This document shows, in pieces, positions 16,889 through 24,305 of a DNA stretch of 25,275 nt. The stretch is from JAQTNA01 sp043743785. Lineage in GTDB: Bacteria > Pseudomonadota > Gammaproteobacteria > Burkholderiales > Rhodocyclaceae. Within the stretch, counting starts at the first letter, position 1. Each line of letters opens with the position of its first letter. The notes beneath the pieces are model-generated. The model saw only the letters and a list, made by a program, of their open reading frames with translations. It made no database searches and was not told where the DNA came from. The stretch is from NCBI GenBank assembly GCA_043743785.1, contig JAYTVW010000031.1, forward strand, positions 1 through 25,275, read 5' to 3'. The translations under genes were made by a program, and so were the position numbers.

Positions 16889-18667
16889 ATGAACACCGTC
16901 AGTGAGCAGATTACAGCCCTCATCCAGGCAGCCGAGTCCGGCGCGGGCGCCGCTGGGCAGGAATTGGGGGACCGTTTCCGTCAAGGGGACGGTGTGCCGG
17001 AAGATTATGTCCAGGCCCTGCACTGGTACGGGGTCGGTGCCCGCCTGGGGGACGCCGATGCCCAGAACAATCTGGGTAGCATGCTGCTGGATGGACTGGG
17101 CTGTATTCCGGATGTCCAAGCCGCAATCGGCTGGTACGCGGCCAGTGCCGCCCAGAGCCACAGGGTAGCCCAGTACAATCTGGGCAAGCGTTACCTGCAC
17201 ATTGACGGCGTGGACAGGGACGACAGCTTGGCCTTTTACTGGATTGGCCTCTCGGCGCGGCAGGGCTACCCCGAGGCCCTCTGCGAACTGGGGACGCTGT
17301 ACCGCTTTGGTCGCGGCACCCCACCGGATGTGCTGCAGGCCGTCGAATACCACATCCTGGCTTCTGAAACCGGCGATGTCGTCGCCCAGGGAAATCTGTG
17401 TGACGAAGAAGCGAGTCTGCTCAAGTTTGCGCTGGAGGGCAACCGTCAGGCGGCCTTCGCCCTCTGCCGCATGCTCAGTGGGGGGTTCGGCGTCGAGCGG
17501 AACCCGTCCGCCTCCTGGGGCTGGCTGCGCTGGGCCCACGACGGCTGCGAACCGCTGCCGGAGCAGGCCGACGCCTGGGGCATCAATGGCGGTGTCGTTA
17601 ATGCCATGCGTTTTTATCTCGATATTCTGGATGGGGAAACGCGCAAAGAAGGTGAGCGTCTGTTGGGCGAACGTCTCGTTGCCGCCGGCCGTGAACCCGA
17701 AGGTGCCCTGCGCACCATCCTGCAGGTGGGCTGCGAGGGTGGCGATATCACTCTCAGTGGCCGCTGGACGGCTGACGGCTGGCGCTTTCTGCGCAAGGTA
17801 TATGACTGGACGCCGGAGTTGCTGGATGAACCGGCCATCGCCCATGAACTGGAGGACATCGGCTCCTGGCGCAGCGCACTCAAGGCCATGGATCGCTATC
17901 CCTGGCACGATTTCTACCCCCTGGCGGCCCACCCGGAATTCGCAAACCGAATCTGGCAAGCCAGACAGCGCCGCAGGCATCCTGGGGACAGTAGCCGTCA
18001 TAACGAGGATTGGGCTCGGGTTTGCGGACGAACCGGGCCGGGTGGCGCCAGGCCAGAGGACTGCCGGTACATCGAACCATCATCCAACGTGGGTGTGATT
18101 CAAGATCAGCCCGGGTTTGAACAAGCACGTTCAGCCTCTCAGGAAATCGACCCCTACGTGGCACGTGCGCGCAAAGTCCTTGAAATGGTGGCTGTGCTGC
18201 ATGAAATGGGCTACGAGCGACTGCGGATTTTCCCTGAGATTGCCTCGACCGGAATGGCGTGGAAGTGCATGGTCTTACCAGCCGGGTTTGTGAGCGAGGA
18301 AAACGGCGCACGGCCCGCCGCAGATATGGAGCCGGACGGAGAAACCTGCATACAGTATTCGACATGGCATTGCGATAATCATTTCGGATGGATAGATACA
18401 GAGAGCGCTGAAGTCTTTTCTCCACAACAACTTGCGAAGCGGATCATTTCCGAATATCCGGATTTTGTCCGACAAGGCCGTGGGGCCGATGTGGACTACG
18501 TCACCTGGTATCGAGAGATGCTGAAGTTAACCGCGCCAGCCAATCTTCCCTGGGCAACCAGCGACGCTCAGGGGGACGACGAATATATGCGGCCCGGAAA
18601 GCTTTCAACCTCCGGCCCGCAGATCGATCTGTGGCTGGAAATGCCGCCATCAGTCCCCGAACAGTAA
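16889..18667 (+). CDS. Sel1-repeat protein with an unrelated C-terminal extension
   Basis: Encodes 592 aa from ATG 16889 (GGAGAG six bases upstream); ATG 16874 is an alternative. Residues 20-190 hold four to five Sel1-like repeats (VQALHWYGVGARLGDADAQN, QAAIGWYAASAAQSHRVAQY, DDSLAFYWIGLSARQGYPEA, QAVEYHILASETGDVVAQGN), alpha-solenoid scaffolds for protein contacts. Residues 200-360 are helical and end in YPWHDFYPLAAHPEFANRIW. From about 362 the sequence changes character, with a low-complexity joint (RTGPGGARPED) and then a domain I do not recognise at 420-550 (RARKVLEMVAVLHEMGYERL, WKCMVLPAGF, DNHFGW). A decayed copy of residues 328-363 lies at 20336-20500, so the C-terminus may have been replaced. 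Likely co-transcribed with the phosphatase. Confidence 0.85.
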   Translation: MNTVSEQITALIQAAESGAGAAGQELGDRFRQGDGVPEDYVQALHWYGVGARLGDADAQNNLGSMLLDGLGCIPDVQAAIGWYAASAAQSHRVAQYNLGKRYLHIDGVDRDDSLAFYWIGLSARQGYPEALCELGTLYRFGRGTPPDVLQAVEYHILASETGDVVAQGNLCDEEASLLKFALEGNRQAAFALCRMLSGGFGVERNPSASWGWLRWAHDGCEPLPEQADAWGINGGVVNAMRFYLDILDGETRKEGERLLGERLVAAGREPEGALRTILQVGCEGGDITLSGRWTADGWRFLRKVYDWTPELLDEPAIAHELEDIGSWRSALKAMDRYPWHDFYPLAAHPEFANRIWQARQRRRHPGDSSRHNEDWARVCGRTGPGGARPEDCRYIEPSSNVGVIQDQPGFEQARSASQEIDPYVARARKVLEMVAVLHEMGYERLRIFPEIASTGMAWKCMVLPAGFVSEENGARPAADMEPDGETCIQYSTWHCDNHFGWIDTESAEVFSPQQLAKRIISEYPDFVRQGRGADVDYVTWYREMLKLTAPANLPWATSDAQGDDEYMRPGKLSTSGPQIDLWLEMPPSVPEQ

Positions 18668-18772
18668 GGCTGTGCTGCCGGCAACGGCCATTCGCAAATA
18701 TTGCCAGATCGTAGCCCGTTTTCTGTCCCCAGGAACCGGCTTCACCCGCAGCCAGGGGACACGGAGAGCACC

Positions 18773-20329
18773 ATGGATCGCCAAGCAAATTCGGAAGAAT
18801 GCGTCGGATCGGAAGTCGGCGGGATCGTCCCTGTGGCATCTGAGCAAGCCCTCCCGATTGAGGTAGGCGGATGCATTCACCACCTGGAGGACCGGGATTC
18901 GTCTGCGGTCACTTCTGCATTTGAGTTCGAGGTTCAGCCGGAACAGATTCCGGCTGTCGTGGCGCAGTTGAAAGAAAAGGGTGCCGACGCGTCTTGGGCA
19001 GTCTTCTTGTTCGACACGGCTGTACCGTCGGACGATACCGACGATCAGACCCTGAACCTGCAGTATTCGATCGAGAATGGTGTCGTCGGCTTCGACTGGG
19101 TGATGCTCGGAAAACGAAATGCTGCAGACAAGATGCGTGTCGTTCGCCTCGCCAAGAGCATGGGGCTTTCCGTTTCGGAAAAAGTATTTAACGGCGTCAG
19201 GTTCCTGCGGGTAGAGGATGGGGATATCTGTGCTCTCGGGCAGGCCATCATCAGGGAAATCTACCAGGTTGCCGATGGCGCAAACATCGGACTCCTGGTG
19301 GACGGCTTCCCCTACGCGCCCTCCAACAAGATTTCGCGAGAAACCGCTGACTTATCCGTCGCCCATGAAAGCGTGTCAGCGCCGGCCGTACCGGATCAGT
19401 TGGAAACCTTGCCAGCCACCGGCAAACGCCGCTTGTCCGTGGCGTGGCCCGAGTTTGCCCGGAAACTGGCGAGGGTTCTCGCAAGAATTGACGAGGATCA
19501 GTACCTCATCTTGTGCGTCAAAAACACGAAGCATTTTGTGCAGTTCGCAGGTCTGGGAAGCTTCGGTCTGCGGATGGAAACGACCAGCAACGCCTATCTG
19601 GACAAGGCACAGCAACTCGAGGAGAGGCAGATCGCCTCTCTCATGGACGCCGGCTGGAAAGAGCCGACGGCATCGCCTCAGGAGTCCACGCCGGAGAATG
19701 ATCCTGACGGTTCCCCGAACTTCTACATGGAGTTCCAGGTGCCGGTCGAGTTCCAGACGGTATCCAACATGGCAATTTCGACTCTGATCAACATTTTGCG
19801 TGTTCCGCATCCAGGGTTCCTGGAATATGAGGCGTTCGACGCGGAACACAATGTGCTTGACTTGCCCGCTCTGGGACTCAAGACCACAACGACCCCGGAG
19901 AGTTTTGAACCGGACCTCCCAGGCATTCTCACCGCAGCCCTGGAGGAAGTGACCGGGCTAACTGATCTTGCTTTCGATGAGGACGGCGACATTGCCATCC
20001 GGTGTGGCAGCGCCCTGGTTTACACCCGACTGATCCTGGATCCCCTGCGAATACATCTTCACACGCCAATCCTCCTTGATACTGAGGAGAGCTTTAACCT
20101 GTTGCAGCGAGTCAATGAACTCAACCTGGGTGGAGGGCTCATGCATTATGGCTTCCGTGGCGGGGTGATCGTTGGCATGGCTGACGTCTACGCCCTCCCT
20201 TTCAATGCATCCCAGGTCGCCGATGCCTTCACACGCTGTGCTGCGGAAGCAGACGCCATTGGAAAACTCCTTCAGGGAGAGTTCGGTGGCGAAACGGCTT
20301 TCCCCGAATCCGTACCCAGTCTCATGTAA
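18773..20329 (+). CDS. Three-domain protein with TY-Chap/YbjN-like chaperone domains
   Basis: Encodes 518 aa from ATG 18773, with GGAGAG six bases upstream. No in-frame upstream start has comparable support. Residues 45-180 form a domain I cannot name (FEFEVQPEQIPAVVAQLKEK, then IENGVVGFDWVML). Residues 222-355 resemble the TY-Chap N-terminal type (WPEFARKLARVLARIDEDQY, then FVQFAG, YLDKAQQLEERQ). Residues 383-503 resemble a YbjN/type III chaperone-like peptide-binding fold (LTDLAFDEDGDIAIRCGSAL, then VNELNLGGGLMHYGF and GGVIVGMADVYALPF). The TY-Chap group has been discussed as a component of bacterial conflict systems, so a role in binding a partner peptide fits. Domain names come from pattern recognition and are moderately certain. 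It follows the Sel1 gene by 105 bp. Confidence 0.75.
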   Translation: MDRQANSEECVGSEVGGIVPVASEQALPIEVGGCIHHLEDRDSSAVTSAFEFEVQPEQIPAVVAQLKEKGADASWAVFLFDTAVPSDDTDDQTLNLQYSIENGVVGFDWVMLGKRNAADKMRVVRLAKSMGLSVSEKVFNGVRFLRVEDGDICALGQAIIREIYQVADGANIGLLVDGFPYAPSNKISRETADLSVAHESVSAPAVPDQLETLPATGKRRLSVAWPEFARKLARVLARIDEDQYLILCVKNTKHFVQFAGLGSFGLRMETTSNAYLDKAQQLEERQIASLMDAGWKEPTASPQESTPENDPDGSPNFYMEFQVPVEFQTVSNMAISTLINILRVPHPGFLEYEAFDAEHNVLDLPALGLKTTTTPESFEPDLPGILTAALEEVTGLTDLAFDEDGDIAIRCGSALVYTRLILDPLRIHLHTPILLDTEESFNLLQRVNELNLGGGLMHYGFRGGVIVGMADVYALPFNASQVADAFTRCAAEADAIGKLLQGEFGGETAFPESVPSLM

Positions 20330-20335
20330 GCAGTC

Positions 20336-20500
20336 CAAAGTGCTCAAGCCCCATGGGTATCCTTGGCACCACTTCTCCCCCTGACTGATCCCCAAGAATT
20401 CCCACACCGAATCTGGTAAAGCAGCAGACAGCGCCGCAAGTGGCCACAAGACAATAATCAGGAACTGGTTGAAGCACTACGTCAAACGCGGCGGGCCTGA
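20336..20500 (+). pseudogene. Decayed second copy of the Sel1 protein's tail
   Basis: Translating across one frameshift gives KVLKPHGYPWHHFSP, then DPQEFPHRIW, a TAA at 20417, SSRQRRKWPQDNNQE and a final stop at 20498. This parallels ALKAMDRYPWHDFYP, HPEFANRIW, QARQRRR in the Sel1-repeat protein (about 17877-17980). The DNA is alignable over about 100 bp, and nearly identical for about 40 bp around the shared ACCGAATCTGG. The final part after RQRR has no counterpart in the intact gene and may be the ancestral ending. Confidence 0.65.
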
Positions 20501-20599
20501 ATCCTCACTTCCCTCCCGGGACCTCCGGCAGGGCAACGGGCGATAACCAGGGTTCGCAGAGCAGATTAGAATGCCGCCCACAGGACACAAGGAAACACC

Positions 20600-21538
20600 A
20601 TGCACCCCATCGATTTGAGCGGCGAACCCACCCCGGAACACATCAGGCAGGTCACGGACTGGCTGGCGAAGGGGGACTATCGGGTCATCCGGCCCCTGGC
20701 GGTGCGCAGGAGCTTCAGCGATGGCCCCCCTCCCCCGCGGCTCATCACGGCGGCCATACTCGACACGGAAACCACTGGCACCCACCCGGAGCGGGACAAG
20801 CTGATCGAGCTGGGCATGGTCCTGGTGGAGTTGTGCCCAGAGAGCGGGCAGGTCTATCGGGTGCTGGAGGTCTTTGATGAACTGGAGGACCCGGGCATCC
20901 CCATCCCTGAGGAATCCACCCGCATTCATCACATCACCGATGCCATGGTGGCGGGCAAGCGCATCGACGACGGGGCCGTGGAAGCCCTGCTGGCCACCGT
21001 TGCCGTGGTGATTGCCCACAATGCCGGGTTCGATCGCAAGTTCGTAGAACAACGCTTCCCGATTTTCGCCACCAAGGCCTGGGCCTGTTCCTGGGCCCAG
21101 GTGCCCTGGTCCGAGGAAGGTATCGGTAGCTCCAAACTGGAATTCCTGGCCTACGCCAGCGGTTTCCATTACACCGGCCACCGGGCCGTCACCGACTGCC
21201 ACGCCCTGCTGGAAGTGCTGCAACATCCTCTTCCCACCTCCAAGGCCAAGGCCATGCAGGTCCTGCTGCAAAACGCAAGGCTACCGGAAATCCGCGTGTC
21301 GGCCCTGGCCTCTCCCTTCGAGACCAAGGACCGGTTGAAGGAACGGGGCTACCGCTGGAATGGGGACAAGAAGGTCTGGGCAAAGGATGTGCAAAAGCAC
21401 GGACTGGAAGAGGAAGTCAGCTGGCTCAGGGACTTCGTCTATGGGGGAAAGGGCTTTCGCCTGGAGCAGGAAAAACTTACCCCCATGAATCGCTTCTCGG
21501 CCCGGGCCGGCGCCACAGAGATCGTGCGTTACGACTGA
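20600..21538 (+). CDS. DEDDh 3'-5' exonuclease, DnaQ-like
   Basis: Encodes 312 aa with AAGGAA about six bases upstream of ATG 20600. The exonuclease domain covers about 48-210 with every catalytic residue: D55 and E57 in LDTETTG, D145 in AHNAGFDRKF, H194 and D199 in GHRAVTDCHA. This is the DnaQ/epsilon fold that removes nucleotides from 3' ends. It has a 45-residue N-terminal extension. The C-terminal module at about 235-290 (LKERGYRWNGDKKVWAKDVQ) resembles short domains often attached to such exonucleases. It is therefore not the usual replicative epsilon subunit but an accessory nuclease. It follows the decayed Sel1 tail, on the same strand as the phosphatase/Sel1/TY-Chap genes. Confidence 0.92.
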   Translation: MHPIDLSGEPTPEHIRQVTDWLAKGDYRVIRPLAVRRSFSDGPPPPRLITAAILDTETTGTHPERDKLIELGMVLVELCPESGQVYRVLEVFDELEDPGIPIPEESTRIHHITDAMVAGKRIDDGAVEALLATVAVVIAHNAGFDRKFVEQRFPIFATKAWACSWAQVPWSEEGIGSSKLEFLAYASGFHYTGHRAVTDCHALLEVLQHPLPTSKAKAMQVLLQNARLPEIRVSALASPFETKDRLKERGYRWNGDKKVWAKDVQKHGLEEEVSWLRDFVYGGKGFRLEQEKLTPMNRFSARAGATEIVRYD

Positions 21539-21633
21539 ATGGCGGTCAGGTGAAGTGCATTCCTTGCCTCCAAGGACAGGTTTCCGTCTTGTCCCAACTC
21601 AACCCTCCTGTTTGAAGAGAGTATGACTTTACC

Positions 21634-22029
21634 ATGTCCGTCGCCCTTGAATTCATCGACTTCATCATTCCAATCGACGTCATCCGGAAAAAATATCCCG
21701 GGGGCTGGGAGCAGTGCCTCAAGGACCATGAGCAACTCATCGGAGGACGTGTCTGGTTTGACGAGCACCTGCTCCGAGACGGGGCGATGGGCCCTCAAGG
21801 CATAGAGTCGCTCGTTCAGGAATGGACGGCATTGGGCTTCCAGCCCACAGAGGAACGTGATGGCCAGCGGATCTGGAAGGACTGCTGTGTGGTTGAGTCC
21901 ATGTTCGGCGGTCCGACGCTACCATGCGACTGGCTGCAGATCGGGGAGGACGGATGCAGCGCTTACCGCAAGGACTCAACGCCCGGCGATATTGCGGGCA
22001 GGATCCGTCAAGCCGAGGAATCAGCATGA
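21634..22029 (+). CDS. Small acidic protein of unknown function
   Basis: Encodes 131 aa. Not recognised. It is acidic and tryptophan-containing (GGWEQCLKDHEQLIGGRVWF, VQEWTALGFQPTEE, WKDCCVVESMFGG) with no signal peptide or membrane span. Size and composition resemble immunity-type or anti-toxin-type proteins, but that is only an impression. The start at ATG 21634 has a weak upstream site (GAAGAGAG, 16 bp away); an overlapping ATG at 21623 is in another frame. It converges on hipA with about 22 bp between stops. Confidence 0.65.
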   Translation: MSVALEFIDFIIPIDVIRKKYPGGWEQCLKDHEQLIGGRVWFDEHLLRDGAMGPQGIESLVQEWTALGFQPTEERDGQRIWKDCCVVESMFGGPTLPCDWLQIGEDGCSAYRKDSTPGDIAGRIRQAEESA

Positions 22030-22051
22030 AACCCGTGGCAATTTCCACCGC

Positions 22052-23374
22052 TCAATCACTAATACGCCCGACCATGTCCTGAATCACGATATGGGTGATG
22101 GCTCGCAGCAGTCTCAACTCCCCGCCAATATGCTGACGCGCTTCTTCCGGAAGTCGGCTCTTTGCGAGTTCTGCCTCGACATCATTCTCGATTTCGTTCA
22201 GCAAAGCCCTGGCCTTCATGAGCATGTCCCTGGCCATGCGGCTCAGTTCCCGCTCCACGGTGGCCGCCCCCAGCCCCAGGGCTCTCCCCGCCTGTCGTAT
22301 CTTCGGCCGGTCTATTTGTGCGAAGTTTCGGGCGTCCCCAATGGATAGGGCAAGCTCCACCTCAGGCCAGGTAGCCTTCTCACTTGCCGTCGCCCGGGTC
22401 GCGTAGGCCGCCGTGCTCAGCAGGTCGTATGCCGGTGCCAGGTTGATGCCTTCCGGCCCGACCATGAATGAAAGGTTCTTCAAGTGGTTGTCCCCGTTGC
22501 CCACCAGGACATTGAAAACCAGCCAGCGGTAGATCTGCAGACGGGCGGCCGCCCTGTTCCGGCAGGCCTTGATGACTTCGGCCAGCGTCTCCAGATTGGC
22601 CGCCGAGTATTTGAAACTCCGTGACTTGTTCAACAGTTGGCAGGCGTCGATGACATGCCTGCGACCGACCGACTCGCTATCCTGCAATCGGTCGAAGCGC
22701 TCGACGATGTATACCGGCTCCGGCACATACTGGCGAGAAACCGCCGGCACATTCATTCCGACTGCACCGGCCAGGCGCATGGTGAAGTACTCATTCATCA
22801 CGGAAGCCGGATAGCCCTCGGAGGGGTGATTGGGCTTGAGGATATGGGTTGATGCCGTTCCGGGGAGGGGCTCGAACAAATCGTCACCACGCAGGACCAC
22901 GACGAGTTTGTGCTGTGCGCCCGCCAGAGACATTTTCTTCGGCGCGTCATGGCCGAGCGAAGCCTGCGGCATGTCCCGTATCCGTTTGCTGAGCGCCTCC
23001 TGGCTCAGCGGCCGCAATCCCATGGAAGGAGAGTGTTGCGACACCGGGGCACGCAGCACCAGGGAACCCGCCGACTCGGCGCCGTAGTACTCGAGCAGAC
23101 CGAAAGCATCGTCGGCGATGACGTCCGCTTCCTTGGCGAGGACGCTGCGCAGCGTTTCCTCCGGTAACAGATTGTCGAAATACCACTGGACGGGCCGGTT
23201 TGAGGCTCCGTCTATGTGTGCCCGTGAACTGCGAGGCAGTGCCGGGGACAGGTCAAAGCCGTCCACGGCGACGGACCACTCCGGGTCATACTCGAATGCC
23301 CAGAGGTCGGCTGCCTCGCGCAGATGGCCGACCAGGCGCTCATTGACGCTGACTTCCAGGATTCGGGACATCAT
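22052..23374 (-). CDS. hipA: HipA-type serine/threonine kinase toxin
   Basis: Encodes 440 aa, the length of E. coli HipA. The N-terminal subdomain (about 1-110) includes WYFDNLLPEE. The kinase part has the glycine-rich loop with auto-phosphorylatable S149 (KKMSLAGAQHKL), lysine K180 in HILKPNHP, the catalytic D295 in GNGDNHLKN and metal-binding D317 in APAYDLL. In E. coli, HipA phosphorylates glutamyl-tRNA synthetase and induces dormancy; a similar role is inferred here. All catalytic residues are intact. The start overlaps the hipB stop (ATGATG), so the two are translationally coupled. An ATG at 23371 is an equally possible start. Confidence 0.95.
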   Translation of the reverse strand: MMSRILEVSVNERLVGHLREAADLWAFEYDPEWSVAVDGFDLSPALPRSSRAHIDGASNRPVQWYFDNLLPEETLRSVLAKEADVIADDAFGLLEYYGAESAGSLVLRAPVSQHSPSMGLRPLSQEALSKRIRDMPQASLGHDAPKKMSLAGAQHKLVVVLRGDDLFEPLPGTASTHILKPNHPSEGYPASVMNEYFTMRLAGAVGMNVPAVSRQYVPEPVYIVERFDRLQDSESVGRRHVIDACQLLNKSRSFKYSAANLETLAEVIKACRNRAAARLQIYRWLVFNVLVGNGDNHLKNLSFMVGPEGINLAPAYDLLSTAAYATRATASEKATWPEVELALSIGDARNFAQIDRPKIRQAGRALGLGAATVERELSRMARDMLMKARALLNEIENDVEAELAKSRLPEEARQHIGGELRLLRAITHIVIQDMVGRISD

Positions 23375-23679
23375 TCAACGGACTTTGGGGGCTTTGAGGC
23401 CTTGGGCTTCAAGGATTTCAGGCCCGTCAGGCTCAACTGTTCGAACGCCTTTTGCGCCTCAATGGGAACATCGGCCCGCAGCTCAATACCAAGTTCGCGC
23501 AACAGGATGAGCAGACGACCGAACTGTATGGTTTCCTTGCCGTGCTCAACGTCCCGGACAAACACATGACTGACGCCCGCGCTACCGGCCACGTCATCCA
23601 GCAGAAGGTGCTGAGTCTTACGGGTCGCCCGGACAAGATAGCCCAACTCTTGCGGGGATTTGATAGGAATGTGCACGGC
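23371..23679 (-). CDS. hipB: HipB-type XRE-family antitoxin and repressor
   Basis: A small helix-turn-helix protein. I chose GTG 23679 (102 aa) because AGGGGG lies five to six bases upstream and the sequence then opens HIPIKSPQELGYLVR, as HipB proteins do. ATG 23706 and ATG 23733 would lengthen it across the first operator. The HTH spans about 10-65 of the short form (DDVAGSAGVSHVFVRDVEHG). A lysine/proline-rich tail (KSLKPKASKPPKSVE) follows and could bind HipA or be degraded. It neutralises HipA and represses its own operon through the palindromes upstream. Confidence 0.88.
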   Translation of the reverse strand, partial: AVHIPIKSPQELGYLVRATRKTQHLLLDDVAGSAGVSHVFVRDVEHGKETIQFGRLLILLRELGIELRADVPIEAQKAFEQLSLTGLKSLKPKASKPPKSVE

Positions 23680-23689
23680 GCCCCCTAAA

Positions 23690-23703
23690 GAAATGAACGT
23701 TTC
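23690..23703. promoter_or_regulatory. hip operator-like palindrome 1
   Basis: GAAATGAACGTTTC, an imperfect 14-bp palindrome just upstream of the GTG start and so in the 5' leader. It begins exactly 50 bp before the second copy. Confidence 0.55.
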
Positions 23704-23735
23704 CATTCTTGCACGGATTCCCTCTGTTCGCAATG

Positions 23736-23764
23736 AATAGAAACGAAAGCTTCTTTTTTAACAA
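23736..23764 (-). promoter_or_regulatory. Predicted hipBA promoter
   Basis: On the minus strand, TTGTTA (23764-23759) and TCTATT (23741-23736) are 17 bp apart, each 4/6 to consensus. Transcription would start near 23729, about 50 bases before GTG 23679. The second palindrome lies within the spacer. Confidence 0.5.
23740..23753. promoter_or_regulatory. hip operator-like palindrome 2, inside the promoter
   Basis: GAAACGAAAGCTTC, an imperfect member of the same family, lying in the spacer of the predicted hipBA promoter and touching its -10. Occupancy would block RNA polymerase. Confidence 0.5.
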
Positions 23765-23789
23765 GGCAGATATGATTTCGAACAAAAAC

Positions 23790-23803
23790 GAAATGATCAT
23801 TTC
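23790..23803. promoter_or_regulatory. hip operator-like palindrome 3
   Basis: GAAATGATCATTTC, a perfect 14-bp palindrome, 50 bp upstream of copy 2. Overlapping it is a second inverted repeat, ATTTCG (23775) and CGAAAT (23789), with an 8-base spacer. Confidence 0.6.
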
Positions 23804-24087
23804 TATATTAATAAAATGATGCCATCACGCCGGCTTACGCTACCCGGCCGACCTCCGGCATGATCCTGAAGGGTGAGATCGTCGGTCTTATCCGCCTGTT
23901 TTTTGAGAAAAGCGGGAATGTCGCGATGCTCCTTTGGCGCTTGGGACACTTCCAACAGGGCAACGGGGCGAGGGCGGGGCTCACCGTCTGCCTGTTTCTT
24001 ATTGCCTTCTGGACCGTCTTGGCGAAATATGGCGCGAGGATCTTCACCCGCCCCCCGCCAAGGCGCCTCCTGTGCGTATTCCACACC
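23803..24087 (-). pseudogene. 3' remnant of a gene whose product has an FtsZ-tail-like motif
   Basis: A 94-codon minus-strand frame is open up to the presumed IS end at 24088 and stops at TAG 23803. An internal ATG at 24084 exists but the frame looks like the back end of a longer protein. It is hydrophilic and contains RDIPAFLKKQADK, closely matching the conserved C-terminal peptide of FtsZ (DIPAFLRKQAD in E. coli), followed here by 25-30 more residues. FtsZ itself ends at that peptide, so this is not a plain ftsZ end. It could be a mobile-element protein that mimics the FtsZ tail or shares the motif by chance. The opposite strand is also open but less protein-like. Confidence 0.45.
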
Positions 24088-24133
24088 TGTCAGCGGCGAC
24101 CTGAAAGTCGCCTGAACCTGGCGGCTTGAAAGT
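24088..24133. repeat. Terminal repeats at the presumed IS left end
   Basis: GGCGACCTGAAAGT (24095-24108) and GGCGGCTTGAAAGT (24120-24133) differ at two positions. The first also forms a hairpin, GGCGAC/GTCGCC, around CTGAAA. They are likely transposase-binding sites. Confidence 0.55.
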
Positions 24134-24305
24134 GGTGGATCTTCTTCGTCGATATTCTTTGAGGATTTTCATTTAAAGATTTTCTGGTTCTTCTTCCCCG
24201 CTTTTCCGTCTTCTTCCTTCTTCGATTCCCTTTCTGATTGGCGCCCTTGGTCGGGTGCGCCGCAGCGCGCTGCTGCGCCCATGATTCGCCGCGAGGAGGT
24301 GAGTC

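Noticed and set aside
16466..18001. A 511-codon open frame on the minus strand
   Set aside because: It overlaps the metallophosphatase and Sel1 genes, both of which have clear motifs and ribosome-binding sites. The minus product looks like reverse-complement noise.
23803..24087. The FtsZ-like motif taken as the 3' end of an ftsZ gene
   Set aside because: FtsZ ends at the DIPAFLxKQAD peptide, whereas here 25-30 residues follow, and the upstream sequence does not resemble the FtsZ GTPase or its usual linker closely enough.
23860..24129. A plus-strand 89-codon frame with a hydrophobic segment
   Set aside because: It has no ribosome-binding site and crosses the presumed IS end. The minus strand carries a more protein-like sequence with a recognisable motif.
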